From positions 28,844 through 92,843 of the forward strand of contig JBGUXY010000053.1 of NCBI GenBank assembly GCA_045118335.1: a stretch of 64,000 nt of DNA, in the 5' to 3' direction. This document shows, piece after piece, positions 1-8,759 of this stretch; positions within the stretch are counted from its first letter, which is position 1; each line of letters begins with the position of its first letter. This DNA comes from W1P20-047 sp045118335. Its GTDB lineage: Bacteria; Actinomycetota; Coriobacteriia; Coriobacteriales; Eggerthellaceae. The translations under genes were made by a program, and so were the position numbers. Under the pieces are notes generated by a model. The model ran no database searches. It was not told the DNA's origin and was given only the letters and a program-made list of their open reading frames with translations.

Positions 1-160
1 CATGGCCAAGCATCCCGAGCGCGTGGTCGAGCATGCCGTGAAGGGCATGCTGCCCAAGAACACGCTCGGCCGCAAGCAGGGCATGAAGCTCAAGGTCTAT
101 GCCGGCCCCGAACATCCGCATGCGGCGCAGAAGCCCCGCCAGATCAAGATTGGAGAATAA
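1..160 (+). CDS. rplM: 50S ribosomal protein L13, C-terminal fragment (cut by window start)
   Basis: The frame from base 2 encodes the last 53 residues of ribosomal protein L13 and stops at 158-160. The visible part carries the family-typical segments AVKGMLPKNTLGRKQ and KLKVYAGPEHPHAAQKP, which lie in the rRNA-binding C-terminal half. The stop is 3 bases before the rpsI start, the usual L13-S9 operon. The gene start lies outside the window, so the feature is partial on the left. Confidence 0.95.
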   Translation, partial: MAKHPERVVEHAVKGMLPKNTLGRKQGMKLKVYAGPEHPHAAQKPRQIKIGE

Positions 161-163
161 CCC

Positions 164-556
164 ATGGCAGGTGAAGCAGCTTACATCGGCACCGGCCGCA
201 GGAAGAATGCTGTCGCTCGCGTTCGCCTGGTTCCGGGTACCGGCAAGGTTACCGTCAACGGCAAGGATGCGCTGACCTACTTCGGCCGTCAGGCTCTGGT
301 CGACTTCGCGCTCATGCCCTTCAAGGTTACCGACACCGAAGGTCATTTCGACGTCATCGCCCGCTGCAACGGCGGCGGCGTGGGCGGCCAGTCCGGCGCC
401 CTGCGTCACGGCATTTCCCGTGCTCTTCTGGAGGCTGGCGAGTATCGCGCCGAGCTGAAGAAGGCTGGGTATCTGACCCGCGACAGCCGCATGGTCGAGC
501 GCAAGAAGTACGGCCTGAAGAAGGCCCGCAAGCGCCCGCAGTTCAGCAAGCGCTAA
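164..556 (+). CDS. rpsI: 30S ribosomal protein S9
   Basis: The 130-residue product has the S9 signature GTGRRKNAVARVRL at the N-terminus, GGGVGGQSGALRHGISRAL in the middle, and the basic C-terminal tail RKKYGLKKARKRPQFSKR that reaches the ribosomal P site. Length is normal for the family. A TTGGAGAATAA ribosome-binding region overlaps the rplM stop, so the two genes are translationally adjacent and almost certainly co-transcribed. Nothing unusual is seen in the gene. Confidence 0.98.
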   Translation: MAGEAAYIGTGRRKNAVARVRLVPGTGKVTVNGKDALTYFGRQALVDFALMPFKVTDTEGHFDVIARCNGGGVGGQSGALRHGISRALLEAGEYRAELKKAGYLTRDSRMVERKKYGLKKARKRPQFSKR

Positions 557-563
557 GGTGGTT

Positions 564-584
564 GCGGCGTTCTACGAACGCCGC
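564..584 (+). terminator. Perfect 9-bp hairpin just after rpsI
   Basis: GCGGCGTTC, loop TAC, GAACGCCGC lies 8 bases after the rpsI stop. It would fold very stably but no run of T follows, so it is either a factor-dependent end or an mRNA-stabilising stem. Confidence 0.5.
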
Positions 585-600
585 ACCTGTCGACGCTGCG

Positions 601-700
601 AAGGGCCCTGGCACCCCATCTTGCCCCTTGTGCAAGGCGCTGCGCGTACGTCCAGTACGCTTGGCCTTGCGGCGGGGCAACCTGGGGCACCAGGGCCCTT
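601..700. repeat. Long nested hairpin element in the rpsI spacer
   Basis: About 100 bases form nested stems. The outer arms 601-618 and 683-700 pair over 18 positions with two mismatches. TTGCCCC (621-627) pairs with GGGGCAA (674-680). A TGCAAGGC-type stem follows, and GCGTAC (644-649) pairs with GTACGC (655-660) around a 5-base loop. No credible protein is encoded. The design resembles a REP-like or small non-autonomous repeat element. The spacer from 557 to 959 holds no gene that I can support. Confidence 0.6.
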
Positions 701-846
701 CTCGCTGACTTCCTTGGGCGAACCTACGAGGGAGGAGGCGTCGAACCGCCTGCCTCGTCGCGACCAGACGGTCGCTTTTGCGCAAGTCGGGCCTATCGCA
801 TTCACCAGAATCGCCCTCGCTGGCTTTGGTGGTCCTGCGATATTTG

Positions 847-870
847 GGGAGTCTCCTTAAGGGGACTCCC
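847..870 (+). terminator. Rho-independent terminator
   Basis: A 10-bp stem (847-856 with 861-870, one G-U pair) closes a TTAA loop and is followed by TTTGCTGTCTT. It probably ends the ribosomal protein operon. Confidence 0.75.
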
Positions 871-959
871 TTTGCTGTCTTAGGGCTTGTTACGTGGTTC
901 AAGAATGCTGCTATGATAATTGCAGTGGAATGTGCGTTCGCTGAGAGATGGGTGTTTTC

Positions 960-2291
960 ATGGGTCATAGCGCTGAGCTTCGTGTGTACAAATGTCCCGC
1001 GTGTGGCGGTGCGGTGTCGTATGATGCTGCGTCGGAGAAGTTAGCGTGCCGTTGGTGTGGCAACGATTTCGATGCGGAGGGGCTTGAAGCTACGGTCGTG
1101 TCGGGTGGTTTGAACGGATACCTGTGTCCAGAATGCGGTGCGGAGCTCATGTCGGACGATTTCATCGCTGCGACAACCTGCCCGTATTGTGGCAGCAATC
1201 AGGTTGCACCCCATCGGTTCGAAGGCGATTTCAAGCCAGATGGGATCATTCCCTTTTCCATCACCCGCACGCAGGCGCTGAAAAACTATGAACAGACCCT
1301 GGCGGAAAAGGAGCTTCTGCCCGACGACTTTGCGACCAGATCGAGCATAGCCTCGGTGCAGGGCGTGTACGTGCCTTACTGGCTCTTTTCCGGAACGGTT
1401 GACTTCGATTTCACGTTTTACTGGACAGACAACAGGAAAGACAGCGACTTGTGGGGCTACAAGCGTCGTGTGGGCACATACGAATACACTCAGGTTCCCG
1501 CCGATGGGTCCAGGCGCATGCCCGATGACATGATGGATTCCGTGGAGCCCTTCCAGTTCGATGCCCTCGTGCCGTTTTCGGACGAATACCTGCCCGGTTT
1601 CGTGGCGGAGCGCTACACGATGGAGCCCGATGCCGTGCGCGAACGCGCCGACCTGCGTGCTAAGAACACGTCTGTGAGAGCCGTGAAAGAGACGCTGGAT
1701 CTTGATTCGTGGCACTCGAAACTCCTCGAGCAGAAGCGGTCGTCCGCCGTTGCGACGTGCGATGGCATCGAGCAGGCGCTGTTGCCCGTGTGGCTCATCG
1801 TCGTGCGATATCGCGACCAGAGCATCCTCGTGGGCGTGAACGGGCAAACGGGCAAAGTCGCCGCAAACCTGCCGATTGACGAGCAGAAGCAAAAGCGCCA
1901 CCTGCACAAGAAAGGCCGGTTCGATTTCTGGATGATGTTCATCATCGCTGCAATTATAGGCTTCGGAGGAGCGTTCATCGTCGGCCTCGACCTTCGGGGT
2001 GACGTATGGATGTATGGCATGGAGGAGATAAGAACCAACCCGAGCCTTCATCGCGATTTCATCTTGTCAATCCTGAAGATAACCGGTCTGGTTCTGCTCC
2101 CGTTTGTGGCGGGCGCCTTCAACCTGCTTGTCTATCGTCCGATTTACAAGGCCAAGATGACTAACTCGATGCAGAACGTGCGCGAAGCTCAGAACGCCGA
2201 GGCTTATGGTCGTGGTGCTTTGAACTTGACGCTGGAAGAATCGAAGAAGGGTCCCATCAGGGACGAAAACAACTGGCCTCCATTGGAATAG
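960..2291 (+). CDS. Membrane protein with N-terminal zinc ribbons
   Basis: The product has about 443 residues. The N-terminus carries three zinc-knuckle pairs: CPACGG then CRWCGND, CPECGAE, and CPYCGSN, a TFIIB-type zinc-ribbon layout. A soluble middle domain of about 250 residues follows, with W- and Y-rich segments (YVPYWLFSGTVDFDF). The C-terminus has two membrane helices (WMMFIIAAIIGFGGAFIVGL and ILKITGLVLLPFVAGAFNLLVY) and a charged tail. An in-frame ATG at 948 would add four residues; 960 is preferred because 948 has a ribosome-binding motif almost touching it. Function is unknown. Proteins of this build are common in Coriobacteriia and Clostridia. Confidence 0.85.
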   Translation: MGHSAELRVYKCPACGGAVSYDAASEKLACRWCGNDFDAEGLEATVVSGGLNGYLCPECGAELMSDDFIAATTCPYCGSNQVAPHRFEGDFKPDGIIPFSITRTQALKNYEQTLAEKELLPDDFATRSSIASVQGVYVPYWLFSGTVDFDFTFYWTDNRKDSDLWGYKRRVGTYEYTQVPADGSRRMPDDMMDSVEPFQFDALVPFSDEYLPGFVAERYTMEPDAVRERADLRAKNTSVRAVKETLDLDSWHSKLLEQKRSSAVATCDGIEQALLPVWLIVVRYRDQSILVGVNGQTGKVAANLPIDEQKQKRHLHKKGRFDFWMMFIIAAIIGFGGAFIVGLDLRGDVWMYGMEEIRTNPSLHRDFILSILKITGLVLLPFVAGAFNLLVYRPIYKAKMTNSMQNVREAQNAEAYGRGALNLTLEESKKGPIRDENNWPPLE

Positions 2292-2544
2292 GCAAAACGC
2301 GCATTGCTGCGCTGGATGATTACAACTGTATGGTGAGAAATAGGGGAGGGTTCAACTTATCAGTATCACCGTAATTCGTAGCGGGCTTCAAATGCAAAAG
2401 AGAAAAAGTACTCGTTCCCATTTCTCGTCCGCAAATGCGAAAATGCACCCGCCCCGTTTCTCATGAGCGTGATATTGAAACGCCTCTTTCATTTCTTCGT
2501 ATGGAATTGATAGGATGGAAACGCCAGCAAGAGAGAGGATCGTC

Positions 2545-2763
2545 ATGTCTGTAGAGAAAGAGCCCCTGCGCAGCGAATTGCTCGAGTCCGTTTCGGGTGG
2601 TGCAGACGTTGAGCTTGCCGACGATTATCAAAGCAAGTGTCCCAAGTGCGGGAGCACCAACGTAACGATGATTCGCGTTGAGCACGAGATCTCGTCTTAT
2701 CTTGTCGCCGACTTCAAGTGCAATGTTTGCGGAACGTATTATATGGACATAATACCCAAGTAG
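2545..2763 (+). CDS. Small protein with double-glycine leader and zinc-ribbon-like core
   Basis: The product has 72 residues. Start 2545 is chosen because AGAGAGGA sits 5 bases upstream; an in-frame ATG at 2515 lacks such a site. Residues 8-19 (LRSELLESVSGG) fit the double-glycine leader pattern of class II bacteriocins and other peptides exported by C39-peptidase ABC transporters: hydrophobic residues at -12, -7 and -4 and GG at the cleavage point. The 53 residues after GG contain CPKC and CNVC, the spacing of a zinc ribbon. A paralogue at 10071-10295 has the same core length and the same cysteine spacing. No peptidase-transporter is encoded in the window. Function is unknown; a secreted cysteine-rich peptide or RiPP precursor is possible. 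Confidence 0.7.
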   Translation: MSVEKEPLRSELLESVSGGADVELADDYQSKCPKCGSTNVTMIRVEHEISSYLVADFKCNVCGTYYMDIIPK

Positions 2764-2776
2764 CACGACAAGGTTT

Positions 2777-3622
2777 TCACTTATCGTTTTTCCAGCGTGC
2801 GTTGGGGATGCCATCTTGGCAGGGGACTCCCACCTGGCATTTGCCGCAACCATATCGGATTTTCCTGCTGCCGGTTTCGGCGATGCGGTTCTTCCCCACG
2901 TGAGGAACGCAAGTTTCGTGATTCTTGCCCCCCTCTACGCCAAGGCTTGCGTCGATGGCTCCCACGGGACAGTTCCGCTCGCAGACGCCGCACATGATGC
3001 AATAGTCAAACGGACCGTTGTAGTCATGCGGCGTGGGTTCGAAGACGGCGTCGGTGATGACGCTGCCGAACCGCCCAGCCATGCCCTTGCGCGTGATAAG
3101 TCCGCGTGAGAGCCCGAACGTTCCCAGGCCACAAGCGTATGCCACGTGCCGTTCGGACCAGTTGGAAAGGAATGGCCCGAGACGTTTGAACCGTGGGCCG
3201 GCAGCAGCATAGACGGCTTGATGCCCCGCATCTTTTATCAGACTTTCGAGGTGCTTGCCGAATGCCGCGACCATGTCCTGACCTTCGATACGGGCATGCA
3301 GCCACTCGTCGGAAGGCTCGATCGGGTCTTGTTGGTTCGAGCGTTTCACCTGGTCGTCGAATGCCATGAAAAACGAGATCACGCTCTTTGCTTCAGGAAT
3401 CCAATCGGAGGGCAGAAGCGTTTCAGGTCCTACGACGTAGGGGCGTCTGAACAGCTCGAAATCGGGCGAGTCGGCTTGGGCAACACCGAAAATCGCACTG
3501 TCGAAAAGGCGCAAGCCGGCTAGGCTGGGCCTGATGGCATCTTCGGCGGTAATGTAGTTCAGGGGCTCTTGTTGCAGATAGTCGTTCATCCGAGTAGACA
3601 GCTCGGATATGCTCATTGCCAT
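2777..3622 (-). CDS. QueG-like 4Fe-4S protein
   Basis: The product has 281 residues. The C-terminal half has CIMCGVCERNCPVGAI, a 4Fe-4S ferredoxin motif, and a second cysteine set (CVPH, CGKCQVGVPC), as in epoxyqueuosine reductase-like proteins. The middle segment ERHVAYACGLGTFGLSRGLIT is the family-typical glycine-rich stretch. True QueG catalyses the last step of queuosine synthesis and has a cobalamin domain of greater length; this shorter protein is the paralogous group common in anaerobes, whose substrate is unknown. An AAAGG site 8 bases upstream supports the start. It converges with the peptide gene, 13 bases apart. Confidence 0.8.
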   Translation of the reverse strand: MAMSISELSTRMNDYLQQEPLNYITAEDAIRPSLAGLRLFDSAIFGVAQADSPDFELFRRPYVVGPETLLPSDWIPEAKSVISFFMAFDDQVKRSNQQDPIEPSDEWLHARIEGQDMVAAFGKHLESLIKDAGHQAVYAAAGPRFKRLGPFLSNWSERHVAYACGLGTFGLSRGLITRKGMAGRFGSVITDAVFEPTPHDYNGPFDYCIMCGVCERNCPVGAIDASLGVEGGKNHETCVPHVGKNRIAETGSRKIRYGCGKCQVGVPCQDGIPNARWKNDK

Positions 3623-3799
3623 TGCAAGCGCCTTTCCCTCGACCTCTTCGGGTTCTTTGGCTCATTATAGTCTCATTTGCCGAAGCGCTTCTCGCGCTTC
3701 ATGATATGGCATTCGCTCGCGGTTTGTTGTTGCTGGCATTATTTGGGGTAATGGTAAGATGGCAAACATGGTGCTTCAGTGCAGGGGTTGGTGAGCTTC

Positions 3800-4381
3800 A
3801 TGAGGCGGCAAACCGTCATTGGCATTATCAGCGATACACACGGCAGTCTTCCGAATGCCGTGCTCGATGTCTTCTCGGGCAGGCAGGACGGCGTGCAGGT
3901 GCTTGAAGAATGCTACGTTGATGGAACTGGCGAAGATGTGCCCGCCCCCCGCGTGGTGGACTGCATCGTCCACGCGGGGGATATCGGCGAGCTTGCACCG
4001 ATATCCCAGGGTGTTCTCGACGCTTTGCAGGCAATTGCGCCTGTGCATGTCGTACGGGGAAACCGCGACGTTGCGGGTTACGTTGCAGGAGGAGAACCCG
4101 TTTCCGAACAGCTGTGTGCATTCGAATCGTGCGGAATCGAAATAGCCGTCATGCACAAACCAGAAGACTTAAGGGCGGCGCTCGAGTGTGCGAGCACGAA
4201 GCCTCGCGTGCAGATCCACGGGCACACACATGTGCCGAAGGTTCGCAGGATAGGCAATCGCTTGCTGCTGTGTCCAGGCGCCATATCCAGGCCAAAAGGC
4301 GATTGGCCCTGCCGTAGCGTGGCGTTGCTCTACCTAGAAGAACCAGGCAAGCTCATTGGCGCGCAGATTCTGAAGGTCTAG
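3800..4381 (+). CDS. YfcE/MJ0936-type metallophosphoesterase
   Basis: The product has about 193 residues and the four calcineurin-like metal-binding blocks in order: ISDTHG near residue 11, HAGDIG near residue 62, RGNRD near residue 90, and GHTHVP near residue 145. The fold is that of small phosphodiesterases related to E. coli YfcE. The natural substrate is not known from sequence. Start 3800 puts the first beta-strand directly after a short basic N-terminus; an upstream in-frame ATG at 3779 is less likely. Confidence 0.85.
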   Translation: MRRQTVIGIISDTHGSLPNAVLDVFSGRQDGVQVLEECYVDGTGEDVPAPRVVDCIVHAGDIGELAPISQGVLDALQAIAPVHVVRGNRDVAGYVAGGEPVSEQLCAFESCGIEIAVMHKPEDLRAALECASTKPRVQIHGHTHVPKVRRIGNRLLLCPGAISRPKGDWPCRSVALLYLEEPGKLIGAQILKV

Positions 4382-4421
4382 ATATCGAGGGCTGTCCGCA
4401 TGTTTGGGAGATAAGGCCTAT

Positions 4422-4772
4422 CTAGAGAAGGGAGTCTCCCCATTCTTTTTCGCGGAAACCCACGAGAACCGTGTTCTCGAGCACGAGCAATGGGCGCTTC
4501 ACGAGCATCCCGTTGCTGGCGAGCAGCTCGAACATCTCGTCTTCGTTCATGTTGGGGAGCTTGTCTTTCAGGTGCATGTCGCGATACAGCATGCCCGACG
4601 TGTTGAAGAACCGCTTCAGCGGAAGTCCGCTGAGCTCATGCCATGCCCGCAGTTCGTCTGCGTTGGGATTGTTATCCACGATGTGCCGTCCTTCGAACGC
4701 GATATCGTGGTCGGCCAGCCATTTTGCAGCTTTCTTGCATGTGGTGCATTTAGGATAGTGTACGAACAGCAC
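4422..4772 (-). CDS. ArsC/Spx-family thioredoxin-fold protein
   Basis: The product has 116 residues and begins with a thioredoxin-fold strand ending in CTTCKKAAKWL, the CxxC motif of the ArsC/Spx/YffB family. The later segment RPLLVLENTVLVGFREKEW is the conserved C-terminal block. Members are arsenate reductases or Spx-type regulators of RNA polymerase under thiol stress. The sequence does not show the arginine trio needed to claim arsenate reduction, so only the family is named. Confidence 0.85.
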   Translation of the reverse strand: MLFVHYPKCTTCKKAAKWLADHDIAFEGRHIVDNNPNADELRAWHELSGLPLKRFFNTSGMLYRDMHLKDKLPNMNEDEMFELLASNGMLVKRPLLVLENTVLVGFREKEWGDSLL

Positions 4773-4916
4773 GTCAACCTCCTTGAGGGGAAACGCAAAG
4801 GACTACGTCCACGGTAGCACACTCTCGAAGCGCACAACTCGACGACGTAGGGTCAGTGTGCAAAACGCTTCCAGCAGGAGCGATGCATCAATATCTGGCA
4901 GATTGGCCGTTTTCCC

Positions 4917-5678
4917 CTATCGCGTTTGGATGTAGGGTATGTAGAATGCTTGCCAATCGTCGAGGCGCAGGATTCCCAAGTTAAAGCCATAGACGCAACC
5001 GCAGTCTATGCAGTGCTTATGACCCCAGTGCATCATGTGTGCCCGACGTCCTTCTTCCAAGACCTCGTCGGGGCAAGTGTAGGTAGGCAGGTGCTCGCAT
5101 AGCGCAAAGGTGGGAGTATGTCCCGAGACCACGTGAAAGGGCGGATCTGCGGATAGCCGGTACCACCCGACACCGATCCAGAGCAGGTCCTGCTCTGCTT
5201 GAACGAGCCATGCGTCTGGTTCGCAGCCGGGTTCGGCTGGTCGCATGCCGGCATGGCTCATGAACACGAACTCGTCTTCCATTTGCACGCCAAGTGCCTT
5301 TGGGGCATGTCTGACAATATGCTGGAACGCATCGACAACTGCAGGGTCGAGCTTGCGCATCTGACCGAGGGTCTTTCTGCCTCCATTTTGCTTCCAATCG
5401 TTGACGCAAGCTTCATCGAAGCGAAAATCCGACCAAGCACCCAAAAGCGACCAATCGGCCAATTCCTCGTGGTTGCCCATGACGAAGTGGATGTTCGAGC
5501 CTGGCCCGTTCGCGTCGTTTTGCACCAGCCACTCGATGCAGGCGCCTATCTGCGGTCCTCGGTCGATGATGTCGCCCAAGATGAAGAGCTGGTCGGCGTC
5601 GCCAAACTCCACCATGCGCAAAGCCGCTTGGAATTCGTCGAAACAACCGTGGATGTCGGATATGGCAAAAACGCTCAT
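4917..5678 (-). CDS. PPP-type metallophosphoesterase
   Basis: The product has 253 residues and shows the serine/threonine phosphatase (PPP/ApaH) motifs: ISDIHGC near residue 6, GDIIDRGP near residue 36, GNHEE near residue 69, and a C-terminal GHTPT plus HWGHKHCIDCGC. It could be a protein phosphatase or a dinucleoside polyphosphate hydrolase. The gene lies 20 bases downstream of the lipoprotein gene on the same strand and is probably co-transcribed with it. Confidence 0.85.
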   Translation of the reverse strand: MSVFAISDIHGCFDEFQAALRMVEFGDADQLFILGDIIDRGPQIGACIEWLVQNDANGPGSNIHFVMGNHEELADWSLLGAWSDFRFDEACVNDWKQNGGRKTLGQMRKLDPAVVDAFQHIVRHAPKALGVQMEDEFVFMSHAGMRPAEPGCEPDAWLVQAEQDLLWIGVGWYRLSADPPFHVVSGHTPTFALCEHLPTYTCPDEVLEEGRRAHMMHWGHKHCIDCGCVYGFNLGILRLDDWQAFYIPYIQTR

Positions 5679-5698
5679 GCGGGACTGTCGCTTTGAGC

Positions 5699-6322
5699 CT
5701 AGAAACCGCAGCAGGTGATGCCGTACGTGTCGTTGATGGTTTCGTATGCATCTGCAGCATCGGTGACTACGCCTGTTACGGGGGCGGGTTGCCCGGCGGC
5801 ATCGCTGGTGAGCTTGCTCAGCGTAATGATCGTGCCGGTTTCGAGTCCTTCCAGGTTAACGATGCCGTCTTGAACAAGGCTTTCCGAAAGAGCCGTCAAA
5901 TCTCCGTCGGCGCGATCGCGTGCCGGTTCGTACACGTATACCGTTGCATCCATTTCAGAGGCGGCCTTCTGGGCTTCGGCGATGATGGCGGCAGAAGCCT
6001 CGTCGGAAGCATCGGCTATCACAACGGCTGCTTGAGCCTTGTTCTGGGCAATCCATACGAGCTGGTCGTATCCGATCAGGTCCAGGTTGTCGCCGTTTTC
6101 CAAGCCATAGGTTTCCGCCAGATAAGCGCCCTCGTCAATGCCGAAGTCGACCTCGGGCATTTCGGAAGAAGGCGTTTGCGCATCGCCGGCAGCTGCCGTA
6201 TCCGAATCGGCTGTTGTGGATGCGGCCTCGTCAAGCACGTCGGCTGCCTGCTCGCTTGCCTGCGAGCAGCCCATAAGCAAACCTATTGCCACAATGCAAA
6301 AAACAATCGCGAATCTCTTCAT
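5699..6322 (-). CDS. Putative lipoprotein ending in CCGF
   Basis: The product has 207 residues. MKRFAIVFCIVAIGLLMGCSQ is a lipoprotein signal peptide with a lipobox ending at Cys-19. An Ala/Asp/Glu-rich linker of about 35 residues follows. The remaining domain alternates strands and helices (LVWIAQNKAQAAVVIADAS, ATVYVYEPARDR, TGTIITLSKLT) in a way compatible with a thioredoxin-like fold, but I cannot confirm this. The protein ends in two cysteines. Function unknown. Confidence 0.75.
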   Translation of the reverse strand: MKRFAIVFCIVAIGLLMGCSQASEQAADVLDEAASTTADSDTAAAGDAQTPSSEMPEVDFGIDEGAYLAETYGLENGDNLDLIGYDQLVWIAQNKAQAAVVIADASDEASAAIIAEAQKAASEMDATVYVYEPARDRADGDLTALSESLVQDGIVNLEGLETGTIITLSKLTSDAAGQPAPVTGVVTDAADAYETINDTYGITCCGF

Positions 6323-6653
6323 TCCTATGCTGCCTTTCTAGTCGCAAGCCATGCTCATTATATGATTGCAGTTTCGCTAGCGCTGCTGAAAAACGTAGCT
6401 TTAAGGGAAATGTTCACGGGTCTTCTCCTGGCGCTACACGTTCGAAGTGCATTGGGCTTGCCAACGGCGGATGCAAATTATTTGACAACGGTCTTAAAAG
6501 ACGCTCACCGTGCGGAAAAATGCTGTTGTTCAAGTCGTTTGGGGTCGCAAGTGCCCAGCGGGTAGTTTAATGTCGGATATTACGCTTACCCTGAAGAGCT
6601 GGGGAAAACGCGCAGTTCACCTACTGCGATGCAGAGCTAGAGGAGCAGCTGGC
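6323..6653. other. Spacer upstream of glutamine synthetase, no gene seen
   Basis: This 331-base region separates divergent genes and must hold both promoters. A TTGACA hexamer occurs near 6482 but no good -10 lies at the right distance. An in-frame upstream extension of the glutamine synthetase reading frame (from 6510) has no family similarity and is not called. No known riboswitch was recognised. Confidence 0.4.
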
Positions 6654-8744
6654 ATGGTTGATATCACCGAAAACTACGGGTCCATGGTCTTCAGCGACCG
6701 CACGATGCGCGAGCGCATCCCGTCCGTGACATATAAAAAGCTTGCCAAAACCATCAAGGAAGGCAAGCCGTTGGACCTGGAAGTGGCCAATGCCGTGGCG
6801 CACGCCATGAAAACCTGGGCCATCGAAAACGGCGCCACGCACTACACGCACTGGTTCCAGCCGCTTTCCGGCATCACGAGCGAAAAGCACGACAGCTTCA
6901 TCGAGCCGACAGGCGACGGCGGTGCCATCACGAAGTTTTCCGGCAAGGAGCTCATCCAGGGCGAGCCCGACGCTTCCAGCTTCCCTTCGGGCGGCTTGCG
7001 TGCCACGTTCGAAGCCCGTGGCTACACGGCATGGGACCCCACGAGCTTTGCGTTCATCAAGGACGAGGTCCTGTGCGTGCCCACCGCGTTTTGCAGCTAT
7101 ACGGGCGAGGCGCTGGACAAGAAAACGCCACTGTTGCGCTCCATGAAGGCCATCGACGAGCAGGCCAGGCGCGTGTTGTCGTTTTTCGGGGAAGCGGGAC
7201 ATCGCGTGGTTCCCACCGTGGGAAGCGAGCAGGAATACTTTCTCATCTCCGAGAAAGACTACGAGCGCAGGTCCGATCTGATGCTCACCGGCCGCACGCT
7301 TTTCGGCGCACCGCCGTGCAAGGGCCAGGAACTCGAAGAGCACTACTTCGGCGCCATACGGCCCACGGTGAACTCCTTCATGAAGGAGCTAGACGAAGAG
7401 CTGTGGAAGCTGGGCGTGCCCGCCAAGACCAAGCACAACGAAGTGGCTCCCTGCCAGCATGAGCTTGCCCCGGTGTTTTCAGAATGCAATCGTGCCATCG
7501 ACGAGAACCTGCTCACCATGGAGCTGATGAAGCTCATCGCATCGCACTACGGTCTGGTATGCCTGCAGCATGAGAAGCCGTTCGCGGGCATCAACGGAAG
7601 CGGCAAGCATGACAACTGGTCGCTTTCCTGCGACGGCACGAACCTGTTGGAACCTGGTGAGACCCCGCAGTCTAACTTGCGGTTCCTGATTTTCTTAAGC
7701 TGCATCGTTGCTGCCGTTGACGACTACCAGGAATTGCTACGCATGTCCATTGCGTCGGCTGGCAACGATCACCGCTTGGGTGCCGACGAGGCCCCGCCCG
7801 CCATCGTTTCCATTTTCCTCGGCGATGACCTGGGTGAATTGGTGGAAGCGTTCATCCACGACTGGACGTACAAGGGCGTGCAGAAATCCACGATGCACTT
7901 GGGCGTGGACGTGCTGCCCGATTTCACGAAGGATAACACCGATCGCAACCGCACGAGCCCCTTTGCCTTCACCGGCAACAAGTTCGAGTTCCGCATGCCG
8001 GGCAGCCAGGTGAACCTTGCTGATGCGAACATGATTCTGAACACAGCGGTCGCTCACGAGCTGAAGCTTTTCGCCGATGAGATGGATCAGGTGAAAGATT
8101 GCGATTTCCGCGAAGCAGCGTATGACTACATCAAACAGTCCTTCGCCAGCCATCGGCGAATTATCTTCAACGGTAACGGCTATTCTGAAGAGTGGCATGA
8201 GGAGGCCGCTCGACGTGGGTTGGCCAACCACCGCACGACGGCCGACGCGCTGCCCTGTTTCGTGGACCAGAAATCGCTGGACCTGTTTGCCGAATTCGGC
8301 GTGCTCACGGAAAGTGAAGCCTATAGTCGGTACGAAGTGAAACTCGACAAGTACATCAAGCTCATGAACATCGAGTCGAACGTGATGGAGCGCATGGTGC
8401 GACGTACATACCTGCCTGTGATCAGCGCATATTCTACAAAGGTTGCGAAAGGTATCAGCACCGTGGTAGATGCCATGCCGCAGGCCCTGCTGGAATACGA
8501 GCGCCGTGAGCTCACGCTCCTTACCGAAGGCGTGACCGAAATATACACTGCACTCGACGCCTTGGCCGAAGCCCATGCGCACGCAAAGGCCATCGAGGAC
8601 TCGCAAGAGATGGCAAACGCCTATGCCCACCAGGTCATTCCCGCCATGGAGCGCTTGCGTTGCGCCATCGACGCCATGGAGCCTATAGTCGCGCGCGACT
8701 ACTGGCCCGTTCCCACCTACAACGACATACTCTTTTATGCTTAG
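6654..8744 (+). CDS. glnN: Type III glutamine synthetase
   Basis: The product has 696 residues, matching the ~700-residue type III class, which makes glutamine from glutamate, ammonia and ATP as a dodecamer. Diagnostic segments are KFSGKELIQGEPDASSFPSG (near residue 90), KTKHNEVAPCQHELAPVF (near 260), HEKPFAGINGSGKHDNWS (near 305) and the C-terminal helical region. Start 6654 is selected by AGGAG 8 bases upstream. murB begins 15 bases after the stop, so the two are probably co-transcribed. Confidence 0.95.
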   Translation: MVDITENYGSMVFSDRTMRERIPSVTYKKLAKTIKEGKPLDLEVANAVAHAMKTWAIENGATHYTHWFQPLSGITSEKHDSFIEPTGDGGAITKFSGKELIQGEPDASSFPSGGLRATFEARGYTAWDPTSFAFIKDEVLCVPTAFCSYTGEALDKKTPLLRSMKAIDEQARRVLSFFGEAGHRVVPTVGSEQEYFLISEKDYERRSDLMLTGRTLFGAPPCKGQELEEHYFGAIRPTVNSFMKELDEELWKLGVPAKTKHNEVAPCQHELAPVFSECNRAIDENLLTMELMKLIASHYGLVCLQHEKPFAGINGSGKHDNWSLSCDGTNLLEPGETPQSNLRFLIFLSCIVAAVDDYQELLRMSIASAGNDHRLGADEAPPAIVSIFLGDDLGELVEAFIHDWTYKGVQKSTMHLGVDVLPDFTKDNTDRNRTSPFAFTGNKFEFRMPGSQVNLADANMILNTAVAHELKLFADEMDQVKDCDFREAAYDYIKQSFASHRRIIFNGNGYSEEWHEEAARRGLANHRTTADALPCFVDQKSLDLFAEFGVLTESEAYSRYEVKLDKYIKLMNIESNVMERMVRRTYLPVISAYSTKVAKGISTVVDAMPQALLEYERRELTLLTEGVTEIYTALDALAEAHAHAKAIEDSQEMANAYAHQVIPAMERLRCAIDAMEPIVARDYWPVPTYNDILFYA

Positions 8745-8759
8745 GCAGTGGGAGAGAGC

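Noticed and set aside
543..968. Overlapping frames in the rpsI spacer (both strands)
   Set aside because: They cross the nested hairpins and terminator, have no motif and no ribosome-binding site.
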